Source: Moesziomyces globuligerus (lineage: Eukaryota > Basidiomycota > Ustilaginomycetes > Ustilaginales > Ustilaginaceae). From it: a stretch of 64,000 bases of DNA. The translations under genes were made by a program, and so were the position numbers. The notes under the pieces are model-generated. The model searched no databases, had not been told where the DNA came from, and saw only the letters and a program-made list of their open reading frames with translations. Below, piece by piece: positions 30,801 to 38,856 of the stretch. The stretch is from positions 1,178,001-1,242,000 of the forward strand of contig JARVLF010000006.1 in NCBI GenBank assembly GCA_030849465.1. Reading direction: 5' to 3'. Numbering within the stretch: position 1 is the first letter of the stretch; each line of letters opens with the position of its first letter.

Positions 30801-33591
30801 CGAAGCTGATGACGCCGACGAAGCGACAGCAGCGGGGACAGGCAACGCCAATGCTCTCCGCGACCAGATGGAGAGGCTACCGGGATCCGGCGCCGCCTCT
30901 GGTGCAGCGGGCGCTGGTGTGGGACGCGCCGACGAAGATTCCGAAAGTCGGCCGCGGTACATTCTGCTTTTGAGTCCACGTGATCCATTCATGTGGACGG
31001 GCAAGGTGATGCATCACGTCATGCCGCGCGTCGACATCGCTATGGCTGACCGACGCGTGCGGCTCATTGCCGATGGCGCCAAAGGACGCCTGGAGCTGGC
31101 AAAGCGACACTTTCAAAGCATCTTTTCGCATCCGTCGCAGGCCGGCGCAGGCGAGGAGGAAGACGCAAGCGACGACGGCCAGAACACATTCCCGCTCGAG
31201 ACGCTGAACGATCAGATGGCACACATGAGCCGCGTGCAGTCCGGCCTCGAAGAGATCAACAAAGGCGTCTACATGCTCTCGGACACCATCATCCGCAAGG
31301 TGCCCGAGATTCGGCGTCGTCTGCGAGGCCTAGGCGTACGTGTACGTGCCAAGAGCGGCACGCCACGCTCGACGACCGGCGAGAACGCGGCAGGCGGGCT
31401 CGGCGGCAATTGCGACGAGCTGATCCAGAATTGCTACTCGATGGCTGCTGAGCACGGCCGACGTGCACTGCCCTTCATCGAGTCGGCGCGTCTGCGCGAC
31501 CAGATGACGCTGGCCCTCGGTCGGCTGGCGATCGACTGGATCGCGTTCATCTGTGACGACTGCGTGCCCAGCGAGCGCAAGACGTTCAAGTGGGCTGTGA
31601 CCGCGCTCGGCAACGCCAACCACATCACCTCGGCCGAAAACATCTTTCGCCTCAACGAGCAAGACTTTGCATTGCTGCGCAGCAAGGTAGCGTCCTGCAT
31701 GGCGCTGCTCATCTCGCACTTTGACATTCTCGGCGCGCGAAGCAGCGTCGCCAAGGCGCAGGAGGAGCAGGAGCGGCTCGAGCGCGAGAAGGCGGAGCGA
31801 AACCGCATCTCTGCTGGCGGTGCGGACTCGACCCAGAGTCTGTCGGAGGACTTCCAAGCTCTGCGTTTGCACGGCAACGGCGAGTCGGCATCGCATTCGC
31901 AGATGGAGAGCGCCAAGTCGACGGTGGTCGGTCCGGGCATCGGAGCGCAGATGCGAGTCAACAAGCTTGACGCCGCGATGCAGGCGACCGAGGAGCGCTG
32001 GATCTCCAAGGTGCTCGAGTGGGATGCGGCGCGCCACCAGACCGACACGGAGCAACGATTGATCGGACGTGTGCTCGACGTTACGCGTCTCGAGGATCGC
32101 AGCCTGCAGTTCCTGGCGCAGTCGGCGTCCAAGATCACCATCCGCTGGCAGCAGGGCCAGTTCATCGGCGGCGGCACGTTTGGCACGGTGTATCTGGCGG
32201 TCAATCTGGACAGTGGTGGGCTCATGGCGGTCAAGGAGATCCGGTTCCAGGACATCTCGTCGTCGCCCGGGCTGTACCAGCAGATCCGCGACGAGATGGA
32301 GGTCATGTCGATGCTCAGCCATCCCAATATCGTCGAGTACTACGGCATCGAAGTGCACCGCGACCGCGTGTACATCTTCGAGGAGTACTGCCAGGGCGGT
32401 TCGCTGGCGGCGCTCCTCGAGCACGGGCGCATCGAGGACGAAGCGGTGATCCAGATCTACACGCTTCAGATGCTCGAGGGGCTCATCTATCTGCATTCGC
32501 AAGGCATCATCCACCGCGATATCAAGCCGGACAACATCCTGCTCGACCACATGGGCGTGCTCAAGTACGTCGACTTTGGCGCGGCCAAGATCCTGGCCAA
32601 GAACAGCCGGACCATCCAGCGCTCGCGCAAGACGGGCGGCCTCGGCAACATCGGCATGCTCGCGGCGGGCGAGGCGGGCAAGCAGGGCGGGCCGGCAGGC
32701 GCGATGGCGAGTCTGCAGGGCACGCCCATGTACATGTCGCCCGAGGTCATCAAGGGCAACGCCGACGTGCCGCAGTCGGCGGCGGACATCTGGAGTCTCG
32801 GCTGCGTCGTGCTCGAGTTCGCCACGGGCAAGCGGCCGTGGAGCAACTTTGACAACGAGTGGGCCATCATGTTCCACATTGGCATGGCCGAGCAGCATCC
32901 GGCGCTGCCGGATCCGAGCCAGCTGTCGCCGATGGGCATCGAGTTCATCCGTCAGTGCCTCACCATCAATCCGCGCCAGAGGCCGACGGCGATCCAGCTC
33001 AAGGAGGATGCGTGGATGCTCAACCTCATCGAGGAGCTCGATGCGGCGAACGCGGCCGAGGCGGCAGCGGAGTTGGCGGGGGGTGGGTTGGGCGGCGAGG
33101 GGGTGTACGACGATGTGGCGAGCCAGTCGAGCGGGTCGAGCGCCAACTCGCTCGAGCCGGGCCACCATGCGGGCGCCTTCGGCACGGGCGCGGCGACGCC
33201 GGGCGTGGCAGCGTCGTCGGGCGTGTTCAAGAGCCTGGACCGCAACGTCTCGTCGCTCAACAGCACGCGCAGCCGCTGGTCCAACAGCGAGGCGGCGGCG
33301 ACGGCCTCGAGCGGCGGCACGGGCATCACCACGCCCAACAACGCGAGCATCAGTCTGCGCGCCAGCCTCGGCTTCCGCCAGCAGCAGGTGCCGCAGGCGA
33401 CCGAGACGGCGGACGGCGCAGAGACGCATGCCGACGAGCAAAGGCCGAAGCATGTGCCTGGACATCCGAACCACTCGCATCCTGGCTCCGAGGCGATTGT
33501 GGCCGACATGCAGTATCACAAGGAGGAGGCGCAGCGCGCGGCCATGCTGCGCAACGACTCGGAACTCAGCACGCTCCCCGACGAGTCGTAG
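27898..33591 (+). CDS. SSK2/SSK22/Wis4-type MAP kinase kinase kinase (HOG stress pathway)
   Basis: 1897 residues, single exon. The C-terminal kinase domain spans about residues 1415-1705: glycine loop GGGTFG (1424-1429), catalytic lysine K1446 (MAVKEIRF), HRDIKPDN with D1541, DFG D1559, and GTPMYMSPEVIKG followed by DIWSLGCVVLEFATGKRPW. It is intact and matches the Ssk2/Wis4/MEKK4 group. The middle, about residues 300-1400, carries the large regulatory region typical of Ssk2, which in yeast binds the response regulator Ssk1; the first 300 residues are acidic and Ser-rich. It should phosphorylate a Pbs2-type MAPKK in osmotic and oxidative stress signalling in the cytosol. Between DFG and the GTPMY activation-segment end sits a Gly/Ala-rich insertion of about 35 residues. 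The tail after the kinase is low in complexity. It converges with VPS52 with 59 bases between stops. Confidence 0.95.
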   Translation: MSDSDPNHGSHGATTSSAAGPSSLADQPIHEEQHEQVHDSEPPSPSLEPTSSSRRRTPSVSFKDAPEQASGSSTDPDESQSTGTRQRIPAAGLGTRTGPRRAPRSSSSLRHVSTSRARTTSLAQPVPEDRDLSVDPNYFGDPNASVVARQLDVEKRRADLQRRQDAALLEGLDDEDEAPDESMPDVYDDANSVQQATARTSRNAQAAAAAAAEEYDYFSRSGSTYDGVQASSSSAAKANRLSWSSASASDDSDEWDADGHSLLAPPPATAARSLVPPLDPSAPPIDAAAGVAATPGPSFPADLHTPADLGEHDTPILNPQHRMEWQSMLESVLNSEVLKSETKRINSVDTPDLSRQELSYQRWLDIKATLRGRGMQRGAIDEEEKRLKDGFGKMLKGLGQEVRDFRAQHVAHADGHELRTDSSSGNLSQSSQPDKTESDASHDHPQPDRKDSDATSAALTADKEAVLAEVGSLLSRIDSAEEQFPSTKRAVEIVPDWGLAEVQTKLSALYSWFNTATSLRLQIDILRKWTGSDTLEIAAHDTRDWDTKRQKSGEQHDEQRKGRAPVDDESTFVERIQKEGSLQSTFETRTLGSLYHLITKAKETIFKYHKDFERMALPSFEPELVTLINFPTRLMQGALRLRLDYAGKLAEPSVLIVDSLTDDLRTALAMACRVKLHYTGIIVADPDRGWDLAPCIAEGYDDVLRSALKFFFKLLRLKLKASVYFKETEILEPEWRFLSTAVESIEGGDVIVATNITRFVNKLFDRIARYFNRELTATMLQQDQHSRRLPKPNSGPVGLAKTDPAPNLGAGAASGREVHGKNLITLEDRAKWIHSVFDNVRIRSRKLLGFARDIRNRLDNAAEYDLGTLRPSADYMESDDRSVAEYSEAATPGAMTLSSFMLTLIDHDYFLVYTEALEENGIYLVAEPSLQDKPELIQDLVCKCLHRVRPGDEDSAMAAEASANALNAEADDADEATAAGTGNANALRDQMERLPGSGAASGAAGAGVGRADEDSESRPRYILLLSPRDPFMWTGKVMHHVMPRVDIAMADRRVRLIADGAKGRLELAKRHFQSIFSHPSQAGAGEEEDASDDGQNTFPLETLNDQMAHMSRVQSGLEEINKGVYMLSDTIIRKVPEIRRRLRGLGVRVRAKSGTPRSTTGENAAGGLGGNCDELIQNCYSMAAEHGRRALPFIESARLRDQMTLALGRLAIDWIAFICDDCVPSERKTFKWAVTALGNANHITSAENIFRLNEQDFALLRSKVASCMALLISHFDILGARSSVAKAQEEQERLEREKAERNRISAGGADSTQSLSEDFQALRLHGNGESASHSQMESAKSTVVGPGIGAQMRVNKLDAAMQATEERWISKVLEWDAARHQTDTEQRLIGRVLDVTRLEDRSLQFLAQSASKITIRWQQGQFIGGGTFGTVYLAVNLDSGGLMAVKEIRFQDISSSPGLYQQIRDEMEVMSMLSHPNIVEYYGIEVHRDRVYIFEEYCQGGSLAALLEHGRIEDEAVIQIYTLQMLEGLIYLHSQGIIHRDIKPDNILLDHMGVLKYVDFGAAKILAKNSRTIQRSRKTGGLGNIGMLAAGEAGKQGGPAGAMASLQGTPMYMSPEVIKGNADVPQSAADIWSLGCVVLEFATGKRPWSNFDNEWAIMFHIGMAEQHPALPDPSQLSPMGIEFIRQCLTINPRQRPTAIQLKEDAWMLNLIEELDAANAAEAAAELAGGGLGGEGVYDDVASQSSGSSANSLEPGHHAGAFGTGAATPGVAASSGVFKSLDRNVSSLNSTRSRWSNSEAAATASSGGTGITTPNNASISLRASLGFRQQQVPQATETADGAETHADEQRPKHVPGHPNHSHPGSEAIVADMQYHKEEAQRAAMLRNDSELSTLPDES

Positions 33592-33650
33592 ACACGCAAT
33601 TTCCAGCACGCGAGCATCGCACTTTGGATGCTGGACAGCAGAGTGTGGTA

Positions 33651-35717
33651 TTACGGGTGGAGGAGGGAGTTCCAGAAGGCGAATTCGTTTTGGGCGGCCG
33701 GGTGCGAGGCGAGGGGAGGAGGTAGGGCGAGTTCGAGCGTGTGGATGAGGAGGTTGAGCGTCTGGGGGCGTTGAGGGGTGGGGAGGGAGGTGGCGAGTTG
33801 GGAGCGGAGGCGGGTGAGGGCGGAGAGGATGGCGGGGTCGGGGATTTGGAGGAGCCAGAGGGATTTTGCGAAGAGGGCGACGTATCTGACTGCGATGATT
33901 TTGGAGTCCAGCTGGGTGGGGGAGGACATGGAGATGGATTTCCAGAGCGAGGTTGAGGGGGTTGGAGATGAGAGGGCGGTGATTTGGTCGTCGAGGAATC
34001 GTTTGAGGAGGGGATAGACGTCGAGTTTGAAGCCCATCATGGCGGTGGAGACGAGTGCATTCTCACAACCCCTCGAGACGATGAGCTGGATCAAGCCGTC
34101 GTTGAGTTGCACCATGGCGAGCGCAGCAAAGTAAGCCGAAACACCGGCGTTGGGAAGGAGCGTCTTGACAAACGTCGTCCAGGTCGTAACCGCAGGTTCC
34201 ATGATCTGTCGAAACACCTCTTCGCTTGCACCTCGACCACGCAGTTTGTCCTGCTCGCTTCGACTGAGCTGCACAACCGACGGCTCGACCTCCTCGTCTC
34301 CAGTCGTGCTCGATGCCTCTGTGGCTAGCCCCTCCTTGGCCTCAAGATCGTCCGAGATCGACTCGAAGAATCGCACGATAAACGTGTACTCGGAGCACAC
34401 GTTGTCCACCAGCACGAGCGACAACGACCGGAAAAGGTTTTCAGGACAGGCCTTGAACGAAGTCTCGTCCGCCAGATAGCCCAACACCGTAGCAGCACTA
34501 CTCTCCAGCCGCGAATACACCATGCGCGAGGCCGGGAACATCCACGCATCTGCCACCGCCATCGCTTCCCCATCGCCCGCCGCTGCATCCTGACTCGCCC
34601 CCCTCATCACGGGCGTACTACCTCCGGCTCTCCCACCCATCTCCCCCACTCCTCCTGCGCCAGCAGCTGCCGAGGCGCGCGTGAGAGTCGCCATGCTCGT
34701 CTGGAGAGCGTTGGCGGCGTTCTGAGCATAGTCCGCATCGTTGCCCGCGGGCGCGGGATCGGTGATGTTGGAGGCGGCAGCTGCTTCGGTCCAACGCTTG
34801 CGGATGACACCGAGGCTGCGAGTATAGCGTCGGAACGCCGTCTCAAAGTAGAGCCTCGCCGCGCCGACGTAGCTTCGCTGCACGTCGATCGCGACTCGCG
34901 GCATCTGCCTTGCGAGGAAGGCGTAGAAGGGCCTGTGGTGACGCAGCAGTACGCTCGTCTGGAGCACCTGCAGATTCGTGGTCACCGACGCCTTGATCGC
35001 CGCATGCGGCGCGGTGAGGTACGTCCTCAGCTTCCCGGCCACGACGTTCTTGCAGGACTCTGCTACGCTGCGTACCTCCTTGACCGCCTGCACGTCTGCC
35101 AGGGCCAGCTTCTCGCCTCCGGGGAGGTCGAGCGTGGCCGAGGGCAGCGTTGCGTCGAGCACGCGTTCGAGCTGGTTGACCGCCTTGAGCCACAGCTCGG
35201 GACGCGATTCCGGGTCGGTGTCGAAGAAGAGGTCGACGATGCGCGGGCTGAGCGCGATATCCGAGAGGAAGGCGGCGAGGTGGATTTCGACGTCGCGCGT
35301 AGCGTCGAGCTGCGAATCGATCTGATGCGACGTCGACTGCAGCGCCGAGATGTGCGTCGAGAGCGTCGAGAGGTCGGTCTGAAACGTAGACAGGAAGGTC
35401 TCGAGAGACGAGAGGAGCTGCTTGGACGTACTCGCTTGCTGGCTGAGCGAGACAAGGGTGGGTGCGAGCGCGACGTACTTCTGGTCCGAGGCGCGGTCGA
35501 GTTCAGCGCGCCGGCTGAGCGCCTGGGTATAGAGCGATTGGATGTCGGAAGACGTGGCGGACGTCAGCTGCGCAGCAGCAGACGCTTTGCCAGCCAGATG
35601 CTCAGCTTGAGCATCGTCGACGATCATGGCGAAGTCGGAGAGGCAGACGGGATGGTGGTGATGGTGTGCAGCCAGAGCAGCAGCGTGTGGGTGAGTGTGT
35701 TGGTGGGGAGCTGCCAA
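33651..35717 (-). CDS. VPS52: VPS52 homologue, GARP tethering complex subunit
   Basis: 688 residues, single exon from the ATG at 35717; an internal ATG at 35627 (MIVDDAQAEH) is an alternative start that drops a His/Ala-rich leader. An N-terminal coiled-coil region (LSSLETFLSTFQTDLSTLST, HISALQSTSHQIDSQL) is followed by FLSDIALSPRIVDLFF, ITxNLQVLQTSVLLRHHRPF-like sequence and, later, LFRSLSLVLVDNVCSEYTFI. These resemble human Vps52 (FRSQHYALLDNSCREYLFI). With Vps51, Vps53 and Vps54 it tethers endosome-derived vesicles at the trans-Golgi, acting with Ypt6. A Gly/Ala-rich insert occurs near residues 330-380. The protein is about the usual length. Confidence 0.88.
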   Translation of the reverse strand: MAAPHQHTHPHAAALAAHHHHHPVCLSDFAMIVDDAQAEHLAGKASAAAQLTSATSSDIQSLYTQALSRRAELDRASDQKYVALAPTLVSLSQQASTSKQLLSSLETFLSTFQTDLSTLSTHISALQSTSHQIDSQLDATRDVEIHLAAFLSDIALSPRIVDLFFDTDPESRPELWLKAVNQLERVLDATLPSATLDLPGGEKLALADVQAVKEVRSVAESCKNVVAGKLRTYLTAPHAAIKASVTTNLQVLQTSVLLRHHRPFYAFLARQMPRVAIDVQRSYVGAARLYFETAFRRYTRSLGVIRKRWTEAAAASNITDPAPAGNDADYAQNAANALQTSMATLTRASAAAGAGGVGEMGGRAGGSTPVMRGASQDAAAGDGEAMAVADAWMFPASRMVYSRLESSAATVLGYLADETSFKACPENLFRSLSLVLVDNVCSEYTFIVRFFESISDDLEAKEGLATEASSTTGDEEVEPSVVQLSRSEQDKLRGRGASEEVFRQIMEPAVTTWTTFVKTLLPNAGVSAYFAALAMVQLNDGLIQLIVSRGCENALVSTAMMGFKLDVYPLLKRFLDDQITALSSPTPSTSLWKSISMSSPTQLDSKIIAVRYVALFAKSLWLLQIPDPAILSALTRLRSQLATSLPTPQRPQTLNLLIHTLELALPPPLASHPAAQNEFAFWNSLLHP

Positions 35718-36102
35718 GAAGCAATGTGTGCCGGTCCGAGCGCAAGTGTGAGACCTTCACTTTCCTCACAATTTACACCGAATTATCCTCTCACAGCGGC
35801 TCCTCTCACAGCGGCTCCTCTCACAGCAGCTATGCCTCTGCTATCTCAGCTGCATATCCCTCGCAGCTCGCAGATGGCTACGATCCCACGGAGGAAACGG
35901 ACTGGGTATTGATGTTGGCGAAGATGCGATCGAAGATGCGATCGAAGTACAAGGGTTCCACTGCATGCATGGCGATATCTGCGCGAAAGGCAAAGTGTGG
36001 ACGGAGGGAGCAAGGTGCAGGTTGCGGATAAGGATGCGATGTGGTGTGGATAGCAAGGCTCGGCCAAGACTCTAAGCGAACTCGGTCCGAGCTGGTGCGA
36101 GC
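35718..36102. other. Intergenic region VPS52 promoter / ARL8 3' end
   Basis: About 385 bases between two minus-strand genes. It contains a 15-base tandem repeat (35787-35831) and a 12-base direct repeat AAGATGCGATCG in two copies near 35920-35945. No gene is supported. Confidence 0.5.
35787..35831. repeat. 15-bp tandem repeat, three copies
   Basis: CCTCTCACAGCGGCT occurs twice exactly and a third time with one change (CCTCTCACAGCAGCT), about 70 bases upstream of the VPS52 start. Confidence 0.9.
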
Positions 36103-36804
36103 TCATCGTTGGCCAACCGGGCTCCTTGCTACGAGCCACTTGAGCGTGACGTCGATGTTGACCTGGTTCTTGCTGCTGATGCTGTAGCAGCTGACCTCGC
36201 GATTGGCGATGGTGTCGAGCTTCATGACCCTGATCACGTCGTCGACCCTTGCGGCGCCCTTGATGTCGTTCTTGGTGGCGAGCACCAAGAGCGGTACGCC
36301 GGCGAGATGTGGGCGTTCGATGAGCGCGTGCAGTTCCTCGGTGGCCACCGTCCATGCGTTTGGGTTCGCCGATCCCGCCCCGGGGGCCGCATCGCTCTTT
36401 GCTTCCTGCCCTGAGCCCGCAGCAGCGGATCCCGAAGCCGATGTTGGTTCCGGTCGTGCAGAAGAGGAGGCGGACTGTGATGTGGGGAGAGGTACGGCGG
36501 AGTCGATGACAAAGACGATGGCCGAGACGCCGCGGCAGTAGCGTTCCCACATGCTGCGAAAGCGGGGCTGGCCGCCGATGTCCCACACCTTGATGGTCGT
36601 GTTGCCGGAGCGCACCTTGCGCATGTTGAAGCCGACGGTGGGCACCATCTCGTCGGCGAACTGGCCCGAGCTGAGCAGATTGACGAGCGACGTCTTACCC
36701 GCCGCCTGTAGCCCGACGACGCAGATCTCGAGATGCTTGGCGAAGAGCAGCGAGCGCAGATACAGAAAGAGGCTCGAGAAGAGCGAGCCGATCGTCGACG
36801 ACAT
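36103..36804 (-). CDS. ARL8-like small GTPase with internal insertion
   Basis: 233 residues, single exon; animal and plant Arl8 are about 186. GTP-binding motifs are G1 GLQAAGKTS (31-39), the switch region VPTVGFNMRKV (54-64), DIGGQ (75-79) with the Arl8-like RFRSMWERYCRGV after it, and G4 TKND (177-180). The C-terminal SCYSISSKNQVNIDVTLKWL matches the end of Arl8. The N-terminus is an amphipathic helix with Leu/Phe/Ser (residues 5-21), as in Arl8, which lacks an N-myristoylation glycine. About 45 Ser/Ala/Pro-rich residues (105-149) are inserted between the G3 region and the helix leading to G4. Arl8 acts on lysosome/vacuole and endosome membranes in motility and fusion. No canonical G5 SAK was needed for the call; SIS SK near residue 208 fits. 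Confidence 0.9.
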   Translation of the reverse strand: MSSTIGSLFSSLFLYLRSLLFAKHLEICVVGLQAAGKTSLVNLLSSGQFADEMVPTVGFNMRKVRSGNTTIKVWDIGGQPRFRSMWERYCRGVSAIVFVIDSAVPLPTSQSASSSARPEPTSASGSAAAGSGQEAKSDAAPGAGSANPNAWTVATEELHALIERPHLAGVPLLVLATKNDIKGAARVDDVIRVMKLDTIANREVSCYSISSKNQVNIDVTLKWLVARSPVGQR

Positions 36805-37525
36805 GGTTTTGGCGATAAGCTCGAGCAGCGGTGCCTCGAGTGCGATGCCAACGGCGAGTTTGTCTTTGTGTTGGTGGGAAAGGCTCCTGTGCCACTAGCT
36901 CGAGCGAGCGGGCCTTTTTTACACGAGCGTCAAGGGGTGTATAAGCGGCCGATGCGTATGGATGTACGGGCGTGCTGGAGGTCTAGGCGATATGTGAGCG
37001 TGCCGCGATGGTAGGGTGACAACGTCAGGGTCTCGACGAGGAGACACGGACCTAGTTCGTTCGTGATATCATCGTCCGCCGTCGGCCGTTCTTGTTTGCG
37101 CGTGGTTCGGAGCCAGAGCATGTGGACTCGTGCCTGTGCCTGACCGCGTGTGGAGGCAGGCGCTTTTTTGGAGGGATGTTGTGAGATCGACCGTCCCTCA
37201 AAGCGTTTATGGAATTACATAAGCACAGTCAGCTGTGCGCGTGGTCGACGATCACGGCTGGCTCCTCTGCACAGGGCAGAGGACGCGTTGCAACTCCACT
37301 TTGGCATTTCGCACAGTTGCATCGGTGTCACTCTCGCATCACCCTGCTCACCATCACAATCAGATCGACCGCCACGCCTCTACTCATTCTTGATTCTTGA
37401 TCCAGCAGCCAGTCGGGCTCACTTTCCCTCCAGGAACCTCATCGACTCGCCCTTGAGCCGCACCCGCACTGCAACACCAACCGCACTAAGCACAACAGAC
37501 GCTATCGGCGCCACTCGCACACACC
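36805..37525. other. Divergent intergenic region ARL8/RPN11
   Basis: About 720 bases holding both promoters. The last 250 bases before RPN11 are C/A-rich on the plus strand, as in a 5' leader. I see no proteasome-type GGTGGCAAA element and no RNA gene. Confidence 0.5.
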
Positions 37526-38458
37526 ATGGACTTCCAGTCGATGATGCAGCAGGCGCGTATGGGCGGCGGAGGTGGAGGCGGAGGACCGGGCGATGCGCCG
37601 CAGAACGATAACGCCGAGATGGTCTACATCTCGTCGCTCGCGCTCATCAAGATGCTCAAGCACGGCCGCGCCGGTGTGCCGATGGAGGTCATGGGCCTCA
37701 TGCTCGGCTCGTTCATTGACGACTACACCGTGTCTGTGATCGACGTGTTTGCCATGCCGCAGTCCGGCACGGGTGTTTCGGTCGAGGCGGTGGATCCGGT
37801 GTTTCAGACCAAGATGCTCGACATGCTCAAGCAGACCGGGCGGCCCGAGATGGTGGTGGGCTGGTACCACTCGCATCCCGGTTTCGGGTGCTGGCTGAGT
37901 AACGTCGACATCAACACGCAGCAGTCGTTCGAGCAGCTCAACCCGCGCGCGGTCGCCGTCGTCGTCGATCCCATCCAGTCGGTCAAGGGCAAGGTGGTGA
38001 TCGACGCCTTCCGTCTGATCAACCCGTCGACGGTGATGCTCGGCCAGGAACCGCGCCAGACGACGTCCAACATCGGCCACCTCAACAAGCCCTCGATCCA
38101 GTCGCTCATCCACGGCTTGAATCGCCACTACTACTCGATCGCCATCGGCTACCGCAAGACCGAGCTCGAGCAGAGCATGCTCAACAACCTCCACAAGCGC
38201 AACTGGACCGAGGGCCTTCGGCTGCGCGACTTTGGCGAGCACAAGGAGAACAACCGAAAGGCGATCGAACGCATGCTCTCGCTCTCCGAAGCGTACAACA
38301 AGTCGGTCCAGGAGGAGAGCACGCTCACCCCAGAGCAGCTCAAGACGCGCCACGTCGGCAAGCAGGACCCCAAGCGCCACCTCGAGGACGCCGTCGAAAA
38401 CACCATGGGAGACCAGATCGTTCAGAGCCTTGGCACCATGCTCCTCGCCGAGTTGTGA
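37526..38458 (+). CDS. RPN11: RPN11, 26S proteasome lid deubiquitinase
   Basis: 310 residues, single exon. The JAMM metalloprotease motif is complete: E54 in [10 protein letters not shown] and H115-S-H117[11 protein letters not shown]128, which coordinate zinc and activate water in Rpn11/POH1. The N-terminus has the family Gly-rich stretch ([11 protein letters not shown]). The end LGTMLLAEL is near the family C-terminus. The protein removes ubiquitin chains at the proteasome entrance as substrates are unfolded. Length equals the family norm (306-310) and conservation is very high across the MPN domain. Confidence 0.98.
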   Translation: MDFQSMMQQARMGGGGGGGGPGDAPQNDNAEMVYISSLALIKMLKHGRAGVPMEVMGLMLGSFIDDYTVSVIDVFAMPQSGTGVSVEAVDPVFQTKMLDMLKQTGRPEMVVGWYHSHPGFGCWLSNVDINTQQSFEQLNPRAVAVVVDPIQSVKGKVVIDAFRLINPSTVMLGQEPRQTTSNIGHLNKPSIQSLIHGLNRHYYSIAIGYRKTELEQSMLNNLHKRNWTEGLRLRDFGEHKENNRKAIERMLSLSEAYNKSVQEESTLTPEQLKTRHVGKQDPKRHLEDAVENTMGDQIVQSLGTMLLAEL

Positions 38459-38856
38459 CGCTCCTCTCTCTAGATCCTTGTTGAAATCCGCACTGCATGT
38501 ACTATGATCCGTCTGCTTTTCAATGGCGCTTGCCCATGGAGCGGTGTAGAGACTGGAGCGAGAAGGGCTTGGTGCTTTCGAGTCTGAATTTGTGCGTGAT
38601 GACCGACCTAACAAGCTAGAAGCGATACTTGCGCGTTGCCGGCTTCGGCCAAGTGTCGAGTTGGGCCGTGGGAAGGCGGGAAAAGCCGCGAAGCGTTGAA
38701 GCGTTGAAGCCGGCAAAGCCAGTTTTGTTGTTTGATTGCGCCATCCCGGCCGTGCATGATTGCTTCCGAGGAACCCTTAAAAACGTGGGCTTGATTGGTT
38801 GACCCCGCCGCAGCTCCATCCCGGACCATCATCCTCCACCTACGCTCAACACCAGC
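38459..38856. other. Intergenic region RPN11/flavin monooxygenase
   Basis: About 400 bases between two plus-strand genes: 3' UTR of RPN11 and the promoter of the monooxygenase gene. Nothing else is seen. Confidence 0.5.

Noticed and set aside
31330..33609. 759-codon minus-strand frame
   Set aside because: Shadow of the SSK2 kinase domain; composition is Arg/Leu/His-rich and the plus strand has all kinase motifs.
36805..37525. Proteasome-associated control element upstream of RPN11
   Set aside because: No GGTGGCAAA-like sequence found on either strand by eye.
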